A program made the position numbers and the translations under genes. The notes beneath the pieces were generated by a model, which worked only from the letters and a program-made list of their open reading frames with translations, had not been told where the DNA came from and searched no databases. Positions 35,483-43,727 of a stretch of 64,000 nucleotides of DNA are shown in pieces. Every line of letters begins with the position of its first letter. Position 1 is the stretch's first letter. Source of the stretch: Pseudomonas sp. UFMG81 (lineage in GTDB: Bacteria; Pseudomonadota; Gammaproteobacteria; Pseudomonadales; Pseudomonadaceae). The DNA lies in assembly GCF_015354575.1 (NCBI RefSeq), contig NZ_JACAFQ010000002.1, positions 62,784 to 126,783 on the forward strand, read 5' to 3'.

Positions 35483-36040
35483 ATGGAGGCTCTCGACGCA
35501 TTGCTCAACCGTGTTTCCGTACCGCGCCTGACCGAGCCCGCGCCCAACGCTGCCCAGCGCGAGGCGTTGTTCCAGGCCGCGCTGCGCGCCCCCGACCATG
35601 GCCAACTGCGTCCGTGGCGGTTCCTGACCATCGAAGGCCAGGGCCGCGAGAAGCTGGGCGAGCTGTTCGCCGAAGCGGTGCAAGCCAAAGGCGATGCCAG
35701 CCAGGCTGCGCTGGACAAGGCCCGGGCCATGCCGCTGCGCGCACCGCTGCTGATCGTGGTGATCGCGCGGCTGCAGGATCACTTCAAGGTGCCGAAGATT
35801 GAGCAGCGCCTGGCTGCCGGATGCGCGGCTCACGGCATCCTGATCGCCGCGCATGCCCAGGGTATCGGTGCGGTCTGGCGTACCGGCGACATGGCGTTCG
35901 ACGCCCATGTGCACAAGGGGCTCGGGCTTGCCGAGAACGAAGAGTTGATTGGCTACCTGTATGTGGGTACGCCGATGGCCGAGCCGCGCACCGCGCCGAT
36001 CCTTGAGACTGCCGACTACGTCAGTGTCTGGGGTGAGTGA
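35483..36040 (+). CDS. YdjA-family NAD(P)H nitroreductase
   Basis: The 185-residue flavin oxidoreductase shows the nitroreductase features: an N-terminal R-V-S-V-P-R-L segment that would contact FMN, RAPDHGQLRPWRF (about 36-48), and the C-terminal GIGAVWRTGDMAF and IGYLYVGTP segments. It matches the compact YdjA group, homodimers with FMN and unknown natural substrates. A strong CCAGGAGGG ribosome site precedes the ATG. It is probably a single-gene unit. Confidence 0.9.
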   Translation: MEALDALLNRVSVPRLTEPAPNAAQREALFQAALRAPDHGQLRPWRFLTIEGQGREKLGELFAEAVQAKGDASQAALDKARAMPLRAPLLIVVIARLQDHFKVPKIEQRLAAGCAAHGILIAAHAQGIGAVWRTGDMAFDAHVHKGLGLAENEELIGYLYVGTPMAEPRTAPILETADYVSVWGE

Positions 36041-36079
36041 TGTGAATGGAGGCCGCGCTCTTACAGACGGTCGCGTTCT

Positions 36080-36126
36080 CTGTAGGAGCGGCCTTGTGTC
36101 GCGAAAGGGCTGCGCAGCAGCCCCGG
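36080..36126. repeat. Solitary REPIN half
   Basis: TGTAGGAGCGGCCTTGTGTC-GCGAAAGGGCTGCGCAGCAGCC is the left arm of the 115-bp REPIN family, but the matching right arm is missing. The repeat stops a few bases before the stop codon of the converging sensor-kinase gene. Confidence 0.8.
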
Positions 36127-36132
36127 GATCTC

Positions 36133-37464
36133 TCAGCCAGCGCTGACCTCACAGGGCAGCTCCAGCGTCGCCACGAACCCACCCTGCGGATGATTCGCAA
36201 GCGTCAGGCGGCCGCCATGGCGTTCCGCCGCCTTGCGCGCGATTGCCAGCCCCAGCCCATGCCCCGGCGCTTCCTGCCCCGGTGCACGGAAGAACGGCTC
36301 GCCCAACTGCGCCAGGTGTTCTGCCGCGACCCCCGGCCCGTGATCGCGCACGCTCAGGACGATGCGCTCCTGCTCTCGAATGGCGTGCATCTCGATCGGC
36401 TGCCCCGCCGGGTTGAAGCGCAGGGCATTGCGCAACAGGTTGTCCACGGCCCTTTCAATCAGGGTCGGCCAGCCTTGCAAGGTCAGCCCCGGTTGCGTCT
36501 CAAGGCGCACGTCCTGATCCGGCGCGGCCAGCTGCGCGTCCTTGCGCACGCCACCCAGCAGCGCATTGATATCCACAGGCTCGGCATGGGCCTGCTCGGC
36601 ATCGACCCGGGCCAGCACCAGGATTTCGCTGATCAAGCCTTCCAGGCGGTCGCACTCGCGGGTCAGGCGTGGCCACAGGGCCTGGCGCTGTTCGGGTTCG
36701 GCGCGTTCGGCCAGGGCCAGGGCGATACGCAGCCGTGCCAACGGCGAGCGCAGTTCGTGGGACACGTCGCGCAGCAGCTGGCGCTGGCTGCCGATCAGGC
36801 TTTGCAGGCGTGCGCCCATCTTGTTGAAGTCATTGGCCAGCACGCCGAACTCGTCGCGGCGCACGGCCAGGCGCGCCAGGCTGTTCTGCTGGTAGCTGGT
36901 TTGCCCCAGGTCATGCACGGCACTGCGCAGGCGGCTGAGCGGGCGGGTGATCGACAGGGTCACCAGCAGGCTGAACAGGGTCAGCACCACCAACGCGATG
37001 CCCAGCGCGCTGAGGGGCCAGATCAGGCTCTCGCGGTGCCAGGCGGCCAGCTCCGGGTGGGGGATGCGGTAGATCAGCAGGTAGGTATCGCCGCTGGTGG
37101 GGCTGGTGTATTCCTCGGTCAAGCGGCGCCAGGGCAGGCGGCGCTGGTCATTGTGCTGGCGGGCCTCGAAGGCGGCGGCGCGGCGCGGGAAGGTGCCGGG
37201 CACCACGGCGTCGCCGCTGTCGTCGAGCACCTGCACGTCGATCTTGTAGCGCTCCTTGCGCCGTTCCAGAAAGCGTTGCGAGGCTTCCAGGCCTTCCTGT
37301 TCATAGTGCTGCGCCCAGCGGCTGGCCAGGGTGTTCAGGCCAGGGTGGCGGCTGAGGATCCAGGTGTCCTGGTTGAGCATATGGCCAAGCAGGATCGACA
37401 GGCCGGCGACCAGGGCGATGGCCAGCCAGAAGCTGGCCAGGATGCGCCAGAACAGTGAACGCAA
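36133..37464 (-). CDS. cpxA: Sensor histidine kinase (CpxA-like)
   Basis: A 443-residue membrane kinase: N-terminal span (about 5-28), a periplasmic domain of about 115 residues, a second span (about 147-171), HAMP, the phospho-acceptor box SHELRSPLAR (His236), and an ATPase domain (NLLRNALRFNP; RDHGPGV; GHGLGLAIARK). It should sense envelope stress and phosphorylate the nearby response regulator. A TTG start at 37464 is preferred, because GGAGG lies 8 bases before it and the next upstream codons would overlap that site. It is downstream of the Spy/CpxP-like gene in the same direction, with a GC-rich hairpin between them. Confidence 0.75.
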   Translation of the reverse strand: MRSLFWRILASFWLAIALVAGLSILLGHMLNQDTWILSRHPGLNTLASRWAQHYEQEGLEASQRFLERRKERYKIDVQVLDDSGDAVVPGTFPRRAAAFEARQHNDQRRLPWRRLTEEYTSPTSGDTYLLIYRIPHPELAAWHRESLIWPLSALGIALVVLTLFSLLVTLSITRPLSRLRSAVHDLGQTSYQQNSLARLAVRRDEFGVLANDFNKMGARLQSLIGSQRQLLRDVSHELRSPLARLRIALALAERAEPEQRQALWPRLTRECDRLEGLISEILVLARVDAEQAHAEPVDINALLGGVRKDAQLAAPDQDVRLETQPGLTLQGWPTLIERAVDNLLRNALRFNPAGQPIEMHAIREQERIVLSVRDHGPGVAAEHLAQLGEPFFRAPGQEAPGHGLGLAIARKAAERHGGRLTLANHPQGGFVATLELPCEVSAG

Positions 37465-37533
37465 GACGAGCACCTCCGAGAAATGGCAAAAGCCCGGCCC
37501 GCGAGGGCGCGGACCGGGCATGGGGTGGACAGC

Positions 37534-37950
37534 TTACTGGGCCTTGGTGCCTTTTTCAGCCTTCCAGGCCTGGAACTCCTGCCACTCGGCCTTGCGTGCG
37601 GCGCGTTCCTTCTGCAGTTCGTCGAACTTCTTCTGCTGGTCTGGCTTGAGCAGGGCGCGGACCTGGCTGTCGGTCTTGTCGTGGCTGGCCTTGAGCTCGT
37701 CCTTCATGGCTTTTTGCTCGGCGGCCGGCAGCTTGTTCATGTAGCGCTCGGTGATGTCGCGGCGCTGTTGCATCTGCTCGCCCATCAGCTTGCCGATCTG
37801 CTGGCGCTGCTCGCGGCTCAGGTCCAGCTGGGCGAAAGGCGCGTCACCGCGGTGATGCGGGCCGTCGTGGCGCGGGCCGCCGTCAGGCATGGCCATGGCC
37901 ACGGTCGGCAGGGCGGCGGCGAACATCAGGGCGATCAGGGTCTTGCGCAT
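37534..37950 (-). CDS. Spy/CpxP-family periplasmic chaperone
   Basis: A signal peptide (MRKTLIALMFAAALPTVAMA) precedes a 118-residue mature helical protein rich in charged residues. It has an LSREQRQQIGKLM segment and a second LLKPDQQKKFDEL segment, equivalent to the two LTxxQ motifs of Spy and CpxP. Such proteins bind unfolded proteins in the periplasm, and CpxP also dampens the CpxA kinase. The ATG follows AAAGGAGAG. A CpxR-type box lies about 85 bp upstream and the kinase gene follows 70 bp downstream, so the gene is likely both target and modulator of this system. Confidence 0.85.
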   Translation of the reverse strand: MRKTLIALMFAAALPTVAMAMPDGGPRHDGPHHRGDAPFAQLDLSREQRQQIGKLMGEQMQQRRDITERYMNKLPAAEQKAMKDELKASHDKTDSQVRALLKPDQQKKFDELQKERAARKAEWQEFQAWKAEKGTKAQ

Positions 37951-38030
37951 GGTGTCTCTCCTTTCAGGGGCCGGTTGTTACCGGATGAGCCCAGTCTAGG
38001 GAGGTCAAGGTCAAGGGCGGTCAGGTGAGG

Positions 38031-38046
38031 GTAAAGGCTGGGTAAA
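38031..38046 (+). promoter_or_regulatory. CpxR-type box upstream of the Spy/CpxP gene
   Basis: GTAAA-N6-GTAAA fits the CpxR direct-repeat consensus (GTAAA with a spacer of about 5). It lies in the leader of the chaperone gene and near the response-regulator gene that would encode its binder. Confidence 0.6.
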
Positions 38047-38070
38047 GATGTAAGAGCTTGCTCGGATCCC

Positions 38071-38163
38071 TGTGGGAGCGGGCTTGCCCGCGAACCGGGC
38101 TATGCCCGGCCATCGGCTGATGTTGACTGGGCAGGCCTCTTCGCGGGCAAGCCCGCTCCCACA
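38071..38163. repeat. REP pair after the response-regulator gene
   Basis: TGTGGGAGCGGGCTTGCCCG...CGGGCAAGCCCGCTCCCACA forms long inverted arms. It ends 3 bp before the response-regulator stop and probably separates that transcript from the chaperone-kinase unit. Confidence 0.9.
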
Positions 38164-38165
38164 GC

Positions 38166-38843
38166 TTACAAGCTGTAGTAGTAACCGCGGCTACGCAGCG
38201 CGACGATGCGCGGGCGGCCGTCGGGGTGCGGGCCGATCTTCTTGCGCAGGTTGCTGACGTGCATGTCCAGGCTGCGGTCGTACAGGGTGAGCTTGCGGCC
38301 CAGGCTGAGCTGCGCCAGCTCCTGCTTGTCCAGCGGTTCGCCGGGCTGGCGCAGCAGGGCTTCGAGGATGCGGCTCTCGGACAGGGTGAGGGTCATCTCG
38401 CGCTCGTCGATGCTGACCACGCCGCGCACCGGGCTGAACACCAGGTCGCCGATCTCGACCTGGGTGCTGGGCGCGCTGGGGTGGCTGCGGCGCAGCACGG
38501 CGCGCAGGCGCGCGGTCAGTTCGCGAGGGTCGCAGGGCTTGGCCAGGTAATCGTCGGCGCCCAGCTCCAGGCCAAGGATGCGGTCCAGCGGCTCGCCGCG
38601 GGCCGACAGCATCAACACCGGCAGGTCGGTGTGCTCGCTGCGCAGTTGCTTGAGCAGTTCCAGGCCGCTGCCGTCGGGCAGCATGACATCCAGCACCACT
38701 GCCGCCGGGGCGTGGGCGGCCAGGGCCTGGCGCGCGGTCTTGCCGTCATGGCAGGCGCGTACCGCGAACCCCTCCTGGGTCAGCCAGCTGCCCAGCAGTT
38801 CGCACAGTTCCTGGTCATCATCAATCAGTAACAGCTCGCTCAT
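38166..38843 (-). CDS. cpxR: OmpR-family response regulator (CpxR-like)
   Basis: The 225-residue regulator has a receiver domain (acidic pocket IDDD at 7-10, phospho-acceptor Asp52 in VVLDVMLPDG, then LSARGEP and the K of YLAKPCDP) and a winged-helix DNA-binding domain (about 130-225, ending RIVALRSRGYYYSL). Together with the kinase and chaperone genes downstream on the same strand it makes a Cpx-like envelope-stress set. The start follows that of the coiled-coil gene upstream by 8 bp, so those two are likely co-transcribed. Confidence 0.85.
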   Translation of the reverse strand: MSELLLIDDDQELCELLGSWLTQEGFAVRACHDGKTARQALAAHAPAAVVLDVMLPDGSGLELLKQLRSEHTDLPVLMLSARGEPLDRILGLELGADDYLAKPCDPRELTARLRAVLRRSHPSAPSTQVEIGDLVFSPVRGVVSIDEREMTLTLSESRILEALLRQPGEPLDKQELAQLSLGRKLTLYDRSLDMHVSNLRKKIGPHPDGRPRIVALRSRGYYYSL

Positions 38844-38850
38844 GTCTCAC

Positions 38851-39243
38851 TCAATTCAACCATTGCCGGCGTCGTCTGTGTCCGCCGCTGGCTAAGATAC
38901 CGCAGACTGCCGACAACAGTGCAACGACCGAGCCGATCACGAACCACTGCTGCTGGTCGGTGAGCAGGCGTTGCGGGGCGCTGGCGCCTGCCTGCAGCTC
39001 CTTGATCGCCAGCTTCAGGCGCTGGTTGTCCTGGCGCAGGCGGGTGAGCTGGGCACTTTCGCGCTCGCTGTCCTGGTTCTGCAGTTGCTGTGTCAGCGCG
39101 CCGACCTGTTTTTCGCTTTCTTCCAGGCGCTGCTGCAATTCGGTGATCCGCGCCCCGGCTTCCAGCGACAGTGGCTGATCGGCCATGGCGAAGGGGGACA
39201 GCAGCAACAGGCAAAGCAGCAGGGACATCGGACCTTGAGGCAT
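38851..39243 (-). CDS. Coiled-coil protein with signal sequence and C-terminal anchor
   Basis: The 130-residue product has an N-terminal signal (MSLLLCLLLLSPFAMA from the second Met), a coiled coil of about 60 residues (ITELQQRLEESEKQVGALTQ and on), a membrane segment (WFVIGSVVALLSAVCGILAS) and a basic tail. This is the C-terminal half of the TIGR04211-type proteins that normally start with a periplasmic SH3 domain, which is missing here. In some Pseudomonas genomes such proteins are mislabelled as translation initiation factor 2. The ATG at 39243 follows CAGGAG. Its place before the response-regulator gene suggests an envelope role. Confidence 0.65.
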   Translation of the reverse strand: MPQGPMSLLLCLLLLSPFAMADQPLSLEAGARITELQQRLEESEKQVGALTQQLQNQDSERESAQLTRLRQDNQRLKLAIKELQAGASAPQRLLTDQQQWFVIGSVVALLSAVCGILASGGHRRRRQWLN

Positions 39244-39326
39244 TGGAACTCCTGATTGATATCGGTTCAGGAGGTTGTCGGCCGTTGGTCCGAATTTATG
39301 AATGGCAGTGCGAACGCGTCGTGTTC

Positions 39327-39389
39327 TTCGCGGCTAAACCCGCTCCCACGGGTAATGAAAAAACCTGTGGGAGCGGGTTTAGCCGCGAA
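39327..39389. repeat. REP pair (outward arms)
   Basis: TTCGCGGCTAAACCCGCTCC...GGAGCGGGTTTAGCCGCGAA is an inverted repeat with the GTGGGAGC ends facing inward. It lies between yciI and the coiled-coil gene. Confidence 0.85.
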
Positions 39390-39395
39390 GGGCGC

Positions 39396-39695
39396 TTAAG
39401 GCAGGACTTGCTTGAACGGCTTGACCACGACCTTGTCGTAGACGCCCGCGGCAATGTACGGGTCAGCGTCGGCCCAGGCTTGAGCTGCGGCCAGCGAGTC
39501 GAACTCGGCGACGATCAGGCTGCCGCTGAACCCGGCAGCGCCCGGGTCGTTGCTGTCGATGGCCGGGTGTGGGCCGGCCAGCACCACGCGGCCTTCGGCC
39601 TTGAGCTGTTGCAGGCGCTCGATGTGGGCGGGGCGGGCGGCCAGGCGTTTTTCCAGGGAGTTTTCCACGTCGCTGGCGATGATGGCGTAGAGCAT
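39396..39695 (-). CDS. YciI-family protein
   Basis: A 99-residue ferredoxin-fold protein of the YciI family. It begins [17 protein letters not shown]; the conserved [20 protein letters not shown] segment includes the H and D/H residues seen in the putative active site. The role is unknown; some relatives are dehydrochlorinase-like. It starts 1 bp after the yciB stop on the same strand, so the two are translationally coupled, the yciB-yciI pairing seen in many gammaproteobacteria. Confidence 0.9.
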   Translation of the reverse strand: MLYAIIASDVENSLEKRLAARPAHIERLQQLKAEGRVVLAGPHPAIDSNDPGAAGFSGSLIVAEFDSLAAAQAWADADPYIAAGVYDKVVVKPFKQVLP

Positions 39696-39696
39696 G

Positions 39697-40293
39697 TCAG
39701 TCCTTCGGTTTGGAGGTGGAGGGATCGGTATCGTGCAGGTGGCGCGAGAGGTACACGCCCTGGGCCACCAGGAAGACGACGGTCATGCCCAGGCTGCCGA
39801 AGACCTTGAAGTCGACCCAGAAGTCTTGATAGGTGAAGGCGACGAACAGGTTGGCGGCGCCGCAGAACAGGAAGAAGGCGATCCAGGCCAGGTTGAGCCG
39901 GGTCCAGACTGTTTCTGGAAGTGTCAGAGCATGACCCATGATGCGTTTGATCAGCACCCGGTCGCCGATGAAGTGGCTGCCGGCGAAGGCCAGGGCGAAT
40001 AGCCAGTTGACCACCGGTGCTTTCCATTTGAGGAAGGTTTCGCTGTGGAAGGCGAGCGTGAGGCCACCGAACACCAGGCAGGCGACCAGGGTGAGCAACT
40101 GGCCCTTCTCGAGCTTGCGGTGGCGCAGGAACAGGGCGCCGTAGACCACCAGGGAGCTGACGATAAGCATTGCCGTGGCGCTGTAGATACCGCCGAATTC
40201 GAAGGTGTGGCCGGCGAATTCGACCGGACGAGGGTCCAGTTTGTAGACGATGAAGAACAGCAGCAGCGGGATGAAATCGATGAATTGTTTCAC
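39697..40293 (-). CDS. yciB: Inner-membrane septation protein YciB (IspZ)
   Basis: A 198-residue inner-membrane protein with five to six helices, beginning [20 protein letters not shown] from a GTG at 40293. It is of normal length for YciB, which takes part in cell-envelope and septum integrity. The open frame continues upstream to 40578, but that stretch lies across the divergent start of the PHP-domain gene and is not family-like. The gene order with yciI, the PHP gene, yciO and scpAB matches the usual block. Confidence 0.9.
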   Translation of the reverse strand: MKQFIDFIPLLLFFIVYKLDPRPVEFAGHTFEFGGIYSATAMLIVSSLVVYGALFLRHRKLEKGQLLTLVACLVFGGLTLAFHSETFLKWKAPVVNWLFALAFAGSHFIGDRVLIKRIMGHALTLPETVWTRLNLAWIAFFLFCGAANLFVAFTYQDFWVDFKVFGSLGMTVVFLVAQGVYLSRHLHDTDPSTSKPKD

Positions 40294-40360
40294 AGTGGCA
40301 GCCAGAAGCGGGATGTGACGGCATAATAACAAACATCGATTCCAGCGAAAGCGCTCCACC

Positions 40361-41221
40361 ATGAATGTTGATCTGCACTGCCACAGCACGGCCTCCGACG
40401 GCGCCCTGTCGCCCACGGCATTGGTCGCCCGGGCCCATGAGCATGGGGTGCGAACACTCTCGCTCACCGACCACGACACCCTCGAAGGGCTGCCCGAGGC
40501 CCGCCAGGCCTGCCTCGACAATGGCATGCAATGGGTCAGCGGGGTTGAGCTGTCGTGTACCTGGGGCGGCGCCACCATCCATGTGCTGGGCTATGACTTC
40601 CCCCTCGACGCACCGCCGTTACTCGAAGCCGTCGACAATCTGCACCGTGGCCGCTGGCTGCGAGCCGAGGAAATCGGCCGCAAGCTTGCCGCCAAGGGTA
40701 TGCCTGGGGCGCTGGAAGGCGCACGGGCGATTCAGCAGGAGCTGGGCGACAGTGGCAATGCGCCGGCCCGCCCGCATTTCGCCGAATTCTTGGTGCGCGC
40801 AGGCTTCGTCAAGGACCGTGGCGAGGCGTTTCGCAAGTGGCTGGGGGCCGGCAAGCTGGGCGACGTCAAGCTGCACTGGCCGACGCTCGAGGAAACTGTC
40901 GCCACGCTGCGCCAGTCCAATGCCTGGGTGAGCCTGGCCCATCCCATGCACTACGAACTGACCCGCAGCAAGCGCAGAAGGCTGATTGCCGACTATATTC
41001 AGGCAGGAGGGCAGGCACTGGAAGTGGTCAATGGGATGATGCCGCCCGAGCAGGTGGGAACGATGTCCATCCTCACCCGTGAGTTCGGCCTGCTGGCAAG
41101 CGCTGGCAGTGATTTCCACGGCCCCGGCACCTGGGGCGAGATCGGTGCCTATCGGCCATTGCCCGAGGACCTGCCACCCCTGTGGCGCCGATTCCGACAT
41201 GAACAGCCTATGGCGGTATGA
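40361..41221 (+). CDS. rnm: PHP-domain 3',5'-nucleoside bisphosphate phosphatase / RNase AM
   Basis: A 286-residue PHP-family phosphoesterase (YciV/TrpH type). It begins with the metal motif [11 protein letters not shown] (residues 4-14), followed by [28 protein letters not shown] and a C-terminal [11 protein letters not shown], which supply the trinuclear metal ligands. In E. coli the enzyme matures the 5' end of 23S and other rRNAs and hydrolyses pAp. It diverges from yciB and overlaps the region just before yciO, so a single operon running through yciO, scpA and scpB is likely. Confidence 0.9.
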   Translation: MNVDLHCHSTASDGALSPTALVARAHEHGVRTLSLTDHDTLEGLPEARQACLDNGMQWVSGVELSCTWGGATIHVLGYDFPLDAPPLLEAVDNLHRGRWLRAEEIGRKLAAKGMPGALEGARAIQQELGDSGNAPARPHFAEFLVRAGFVKDRGEAFRKWLGAGKLGDVKLHWPTLEETVATLRQSNAWVSLAHPMHYELTRSKRRRLIADYIQAGGQALEVVNGMMPPEQVGTMSILTREFGLLASAGSDFHGPGTWGEIGAYRPLPEDLPPLWRRFRHEQPMAV

Positions 41222-41234
41222 ACAGGACGACTTC

Positions 41235-41864
41235 GTGAGCCAATTTTTCCAGATTCATGCGGAAAACCCGCAGGCGCGCCTGATCAAGCAGGCCGTGGAG
41301 ATCATCCGCAAGGGTGGGGTGGTGGTCTACCCGACCGACTCGGCGTACGCGCTGGGCTGCCAGATCGGCGACAAGAACGCCATCGAGCGGGTGCGCTTCC
41401 TGCGCAAGCTGGATAAACAGCACAATTTCACCCTGCTGTGCTGCGACCTGTCGCAGATGGGCACCTTTGCCAAGATCGACACCGCCACCTTCCGCTTGCT
41501 CAAGGCGCACATCCCGGGCCCCTACACCTTCGTGCTCAACGCCACCCGCGAAGTACCGCGCCTGCTGATGCACGAAAAGCGCCGCACCATCGGTTTGCGC
41601 GTGCCGTCCAACCCTATCGTGCTGGCGTTGCTCGAAGAGCTCGGTGAGCCGCTGATGAGCGTGAGCCTGATCTTGCCGGGCGACGAAGAACCGATGACCG
41701 ACCCCTACGAAATCCGCCAGCGCCTGGAACATCATGTCGACCTGATCATCGACGGCGGCTTTGGTGACCTCAAGGCGTCAACGGTGATCGACCTGTCTGG
41801 GGACGAGCCAGAGGTGATCCGCGTCGGCTGTGGCGACCCCGCGCCGTTCCTGGCCCCTGCGTGA
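41235..41864 (+). CDS. yciO: YciO-type Sua5/YrdC-domain protein
   Basis: A 209-residue YrdC-fold protein with the nucleotide-binding KGGVVVYPTDSAYALGC segment (about 31-47), KLDKQHNFTLLC, the PGPYTFVLNAT strand and GLRVPSNPI. It belongs to the YciO branch, related to but distinct from the threonylcarbamoyl-AMP synthases TsaC and Sua5. The GTG at 41235 is preferred, with AGGA 8 bases upstream; the reading frame is open much further into the PHP gene. Its stop overlaps the scpA start by 4 bp (GTGA). Confidence 0.85.
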   Translation: MSQFFQIHAENPQARLIKQAVEIIRKGGVVVYPTDSAYALGCQIGDKNAIERVRFLRKLDKQHNFTLLCCDLSQMGTFAKIDTATFRLLKAHIPGPYTFVLNATREVPRLLMHEKRRTIGLRVPSNPIVLALLEELGEPLMSVSLILPGDEEPMTDPYEIRQRLEHHVDLIIDGGFGDLKASTVIDLSGDEPEVIRVGCGDPAPFLAPA

Positions 41865-42688
41865 GCCAGGTGGACGCACCCGAGGCGCCGGCCATCGAGG
41901 CCGAAGCGCCGTTCCAGTTGCAACTGGCCCTGGTCTACGGCGAAGCCCTGACCGAAATGCCGGTGGACCTGTACATCCCGCCGGACGCCCTGGAGGTGTT
42001 CCTCGAAGCCTTCGAGGGGCCGCTTGACCTGCTGCTGTACCTGATCCGCAAGCAGAACGTCGACATCCTCGATATCCCGGTGGCGGAAATCACCCGCCAG
42101 TACATGAGCTACGTCGAGCTGATGAAGAATGTGCGCCTGGAGCTTGCCGCCGAGTATCTGGTGATGGCCGCGATGCTCGCCGAGATCAAGTCGCGCATGC
42201 TGCTGCCGCGCTCCACCGAGGTGGAGGAAGAGGAGGGCGACCCACGCGCCGAGCTGATCCGCCGCTTGCAGGAGTACGAGCGCTTCAAGGCCGCCGCCGA
42301 GGGCATCGACGAGCTGCCGCGGGTTGGCCGCGAGGTCGTGGTGCCGCAGCTGGATGCACCGCAGGCCAAGGTGCGCAAGCTGCTGCCCGAGGTCGCCCTG
42401 GAAGAGATCCTGCTGTCCATGGCCGAGGTCATGCGCCGCAACGACCTGTTCGAAAGCCACCAGATCACCCGCGAGGTGCTGTCGACCCGCGAGCGCATGA
42501 GCGAAGTGCTCGAACGCCTGAAGGGTGGGGCGTTCGTGCCGTTCGTCGAGCTGTTCACCCGCGAGGAGGGCAAGCTCGGTGTGGTGGTCACCTTCATGGC
42601 GATTCTCGAGCTGGTGAAGGAATCGCTGATCGAACTGGTGCAGAATGAGCCCTTCGCCCCGATCCATGTCCGTGCCCGGGCAGAATGA
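41861..42688 (+). CDS. scpA: Segregation and condensation protein A
   Basis: ScpA is the kleisin subunit of the SMC-ScpAB chromosome-organising complex. The 275-residue protein shows the N-terminal FEGPLDLLLYLIRKQNVDIL motif (about 49-68), the AAEYLVMAAMLAEIKSRMLL helix, an acidic linker and a C-terminal winged helix (FMAILELVKESLIELVQN). The GTG start overlaps the yciO stop, so translation is probably coupled. ScpB follows 14 bp later. Pseudomonads use MksB or MukB-like and SMC systems in parallel. Confidence 0.95.
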   Translation: MSQVDAPEAPAIEAEAPFQLQLALVYGEALTEMPVDLYIPPDALEVFLEAFEGPLDLLLYLIRKQNVDILDIPVAEITRQYMSYVELMKNVRLELAAEYLVMAAMLAEIKSRMLLPRSTEVEEEEGDPRAELIRRLQEYERFKAAAEGIDELPRVGREVVVPQLDAPQAKVRKLLPEVALEEILLSMAEVMRRNDLFESHQITREVLSTRERMSEVLERLKGGAFVPFVELFTREEGKLGVVVTFMAILELVKESLIELVQNEPFAPIHVRARAE

Positions 42689-42702
42689 CCTGACGATTAC
42701 CG

Positions 42703-43470
42703 ATGAACCTGAACGAACCCCGCGAACTGGCCTCGCTGATCGAGGCCTTCCTGCTCGCCTCGGGCAAGCCGCAATCCCTCGAGCGCCTGTACGAGCTGTT
42801 CGAGGAGGCCGAGCGCCCGGCGCCGGCCGTATTCAAGAAAGCCCTGGACGTGCTGGGCAAGTCCTGCAATGGCCGCGCCTTCGAGCTCAAGGAGGTCGCC
42901 ACCGGCTATCGCCTGCAGATCCGCGAGGACTACGCGCCCTGGGTCGGCCGCCTTTGGGAGGAGCGCCCGCAGCGCTATTCCCGCGCGCTGCTCGAAACCA
43001 TGGCGTTGATCGCCTATCGCCAGCCCATCACCCGGGGTGAAATCGAGGACGTGCGCGGTGTGGCGGTCAACAGCAACATCATCAAGACCCTGATGGAGCG
43101 CGAGTGGATCCGCATCGTCGGCTACCGCGAGGTGCCGGGGCGCCCGGCCATGTTCGCCACCACCAAGGCGTTCCTCGACCACTTCAACCTCAAGAGCCTC
43201 GACGAGTTGCCGGCCCTGGCCGAGCTGCGCGAACTGGAGCCTGAGCCTGCCCTCGACGACCCGGACGAGGCACCGGTGCCCGCGCACTTGCAGGCGTTGG
43301 CCGATGCCAGCCTGGGCGAGGTGGGCGATGAGCCGGCGCCGAAGGATGAGACCAGCTTCCGTTCGCTGTTGGTGGAACTGGATGCGATGGAAGAAGGGCT
43401 CAAGACCGATTTCGATGATTTGCGCGAAGAGGATCAGGTTCCTGAGGCTGAGGATAAGCTGCAGTCCTGA
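42703..43470 (+). CDS. scpB: Segregation and condensation protein B
   Basis: The 255-residue partner of ScpA has two winged-helix domains: residues 5-85 with LIEAFLLASGKPQSLERLYE, and 90-170 with ALLETMALIAYRQPITRGEI and REVPGRPAMFATTKAFLDHF. An acidic, probably disordered tail of about 80 residues follows, longer than in many ScpB proteins. It acts as a dimer bound to ScpA within the SMC complex. The gene follows scpA by 14 bp; rluB follows after a gap containing a REP pair. Confidence 0.95.
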   Translation: MNLNEPRELASLIEAFLLASGKPQSLERLYELFEEAERPAPAVFKKALDVLGKSCNGRAFELKEVATGYRLQIREDYAPWVGRLWEERPQRYSRALLETMALIAYRQPITRGEIEDVRGVAVNSNIIKTLMEREWIRIVGYREVPGRPAMFATTKAFLDHFNLKSLDELPALAELRELEPEPALDDPDEAPVPAHLQALADASLGEVGDEPAPKDETSFRSLLVELDAMEEGLKTDFDDLREEDQVPEAEDKLQS

Positions 43471-43489
43471 TTGTTTTGTATAGCCTGTG

Positions 43490-43568
43490 CCGGCCCCTTC
43501 GCGGGCAAGCCCGCTCCCACAGGCGACGCGCGAACCTGTGGGAGCGGGCTTGCCCGCGAAAGGGCCGG
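43490..43568. repeat. REP pair
   Basis: CCGGCCCCTTCGCGGGCAAG-CCCGCTCCCACAGG pairs with CCTGTGGGAGCGGG-CTTGCCCGCGAAAGGGCCGG over about 34 bp. It lies between scpB and rluB. Confidence 0.9.
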
Positions 43569-43727
43569 TACAGGTGAAAGCAGGTCACTCGGCAGAAAAC
43601 GATCCAATGCTTCGAAAAACCCTCTACCCTCCAGTGCGTTCGATCCCAGAACCGCGTATGATGCGCGCCCCTTCGGCGCATCCGTCGCCGAATACCCGCT
43701 TTCACTACTACACCGGGAGGTGCCCAG

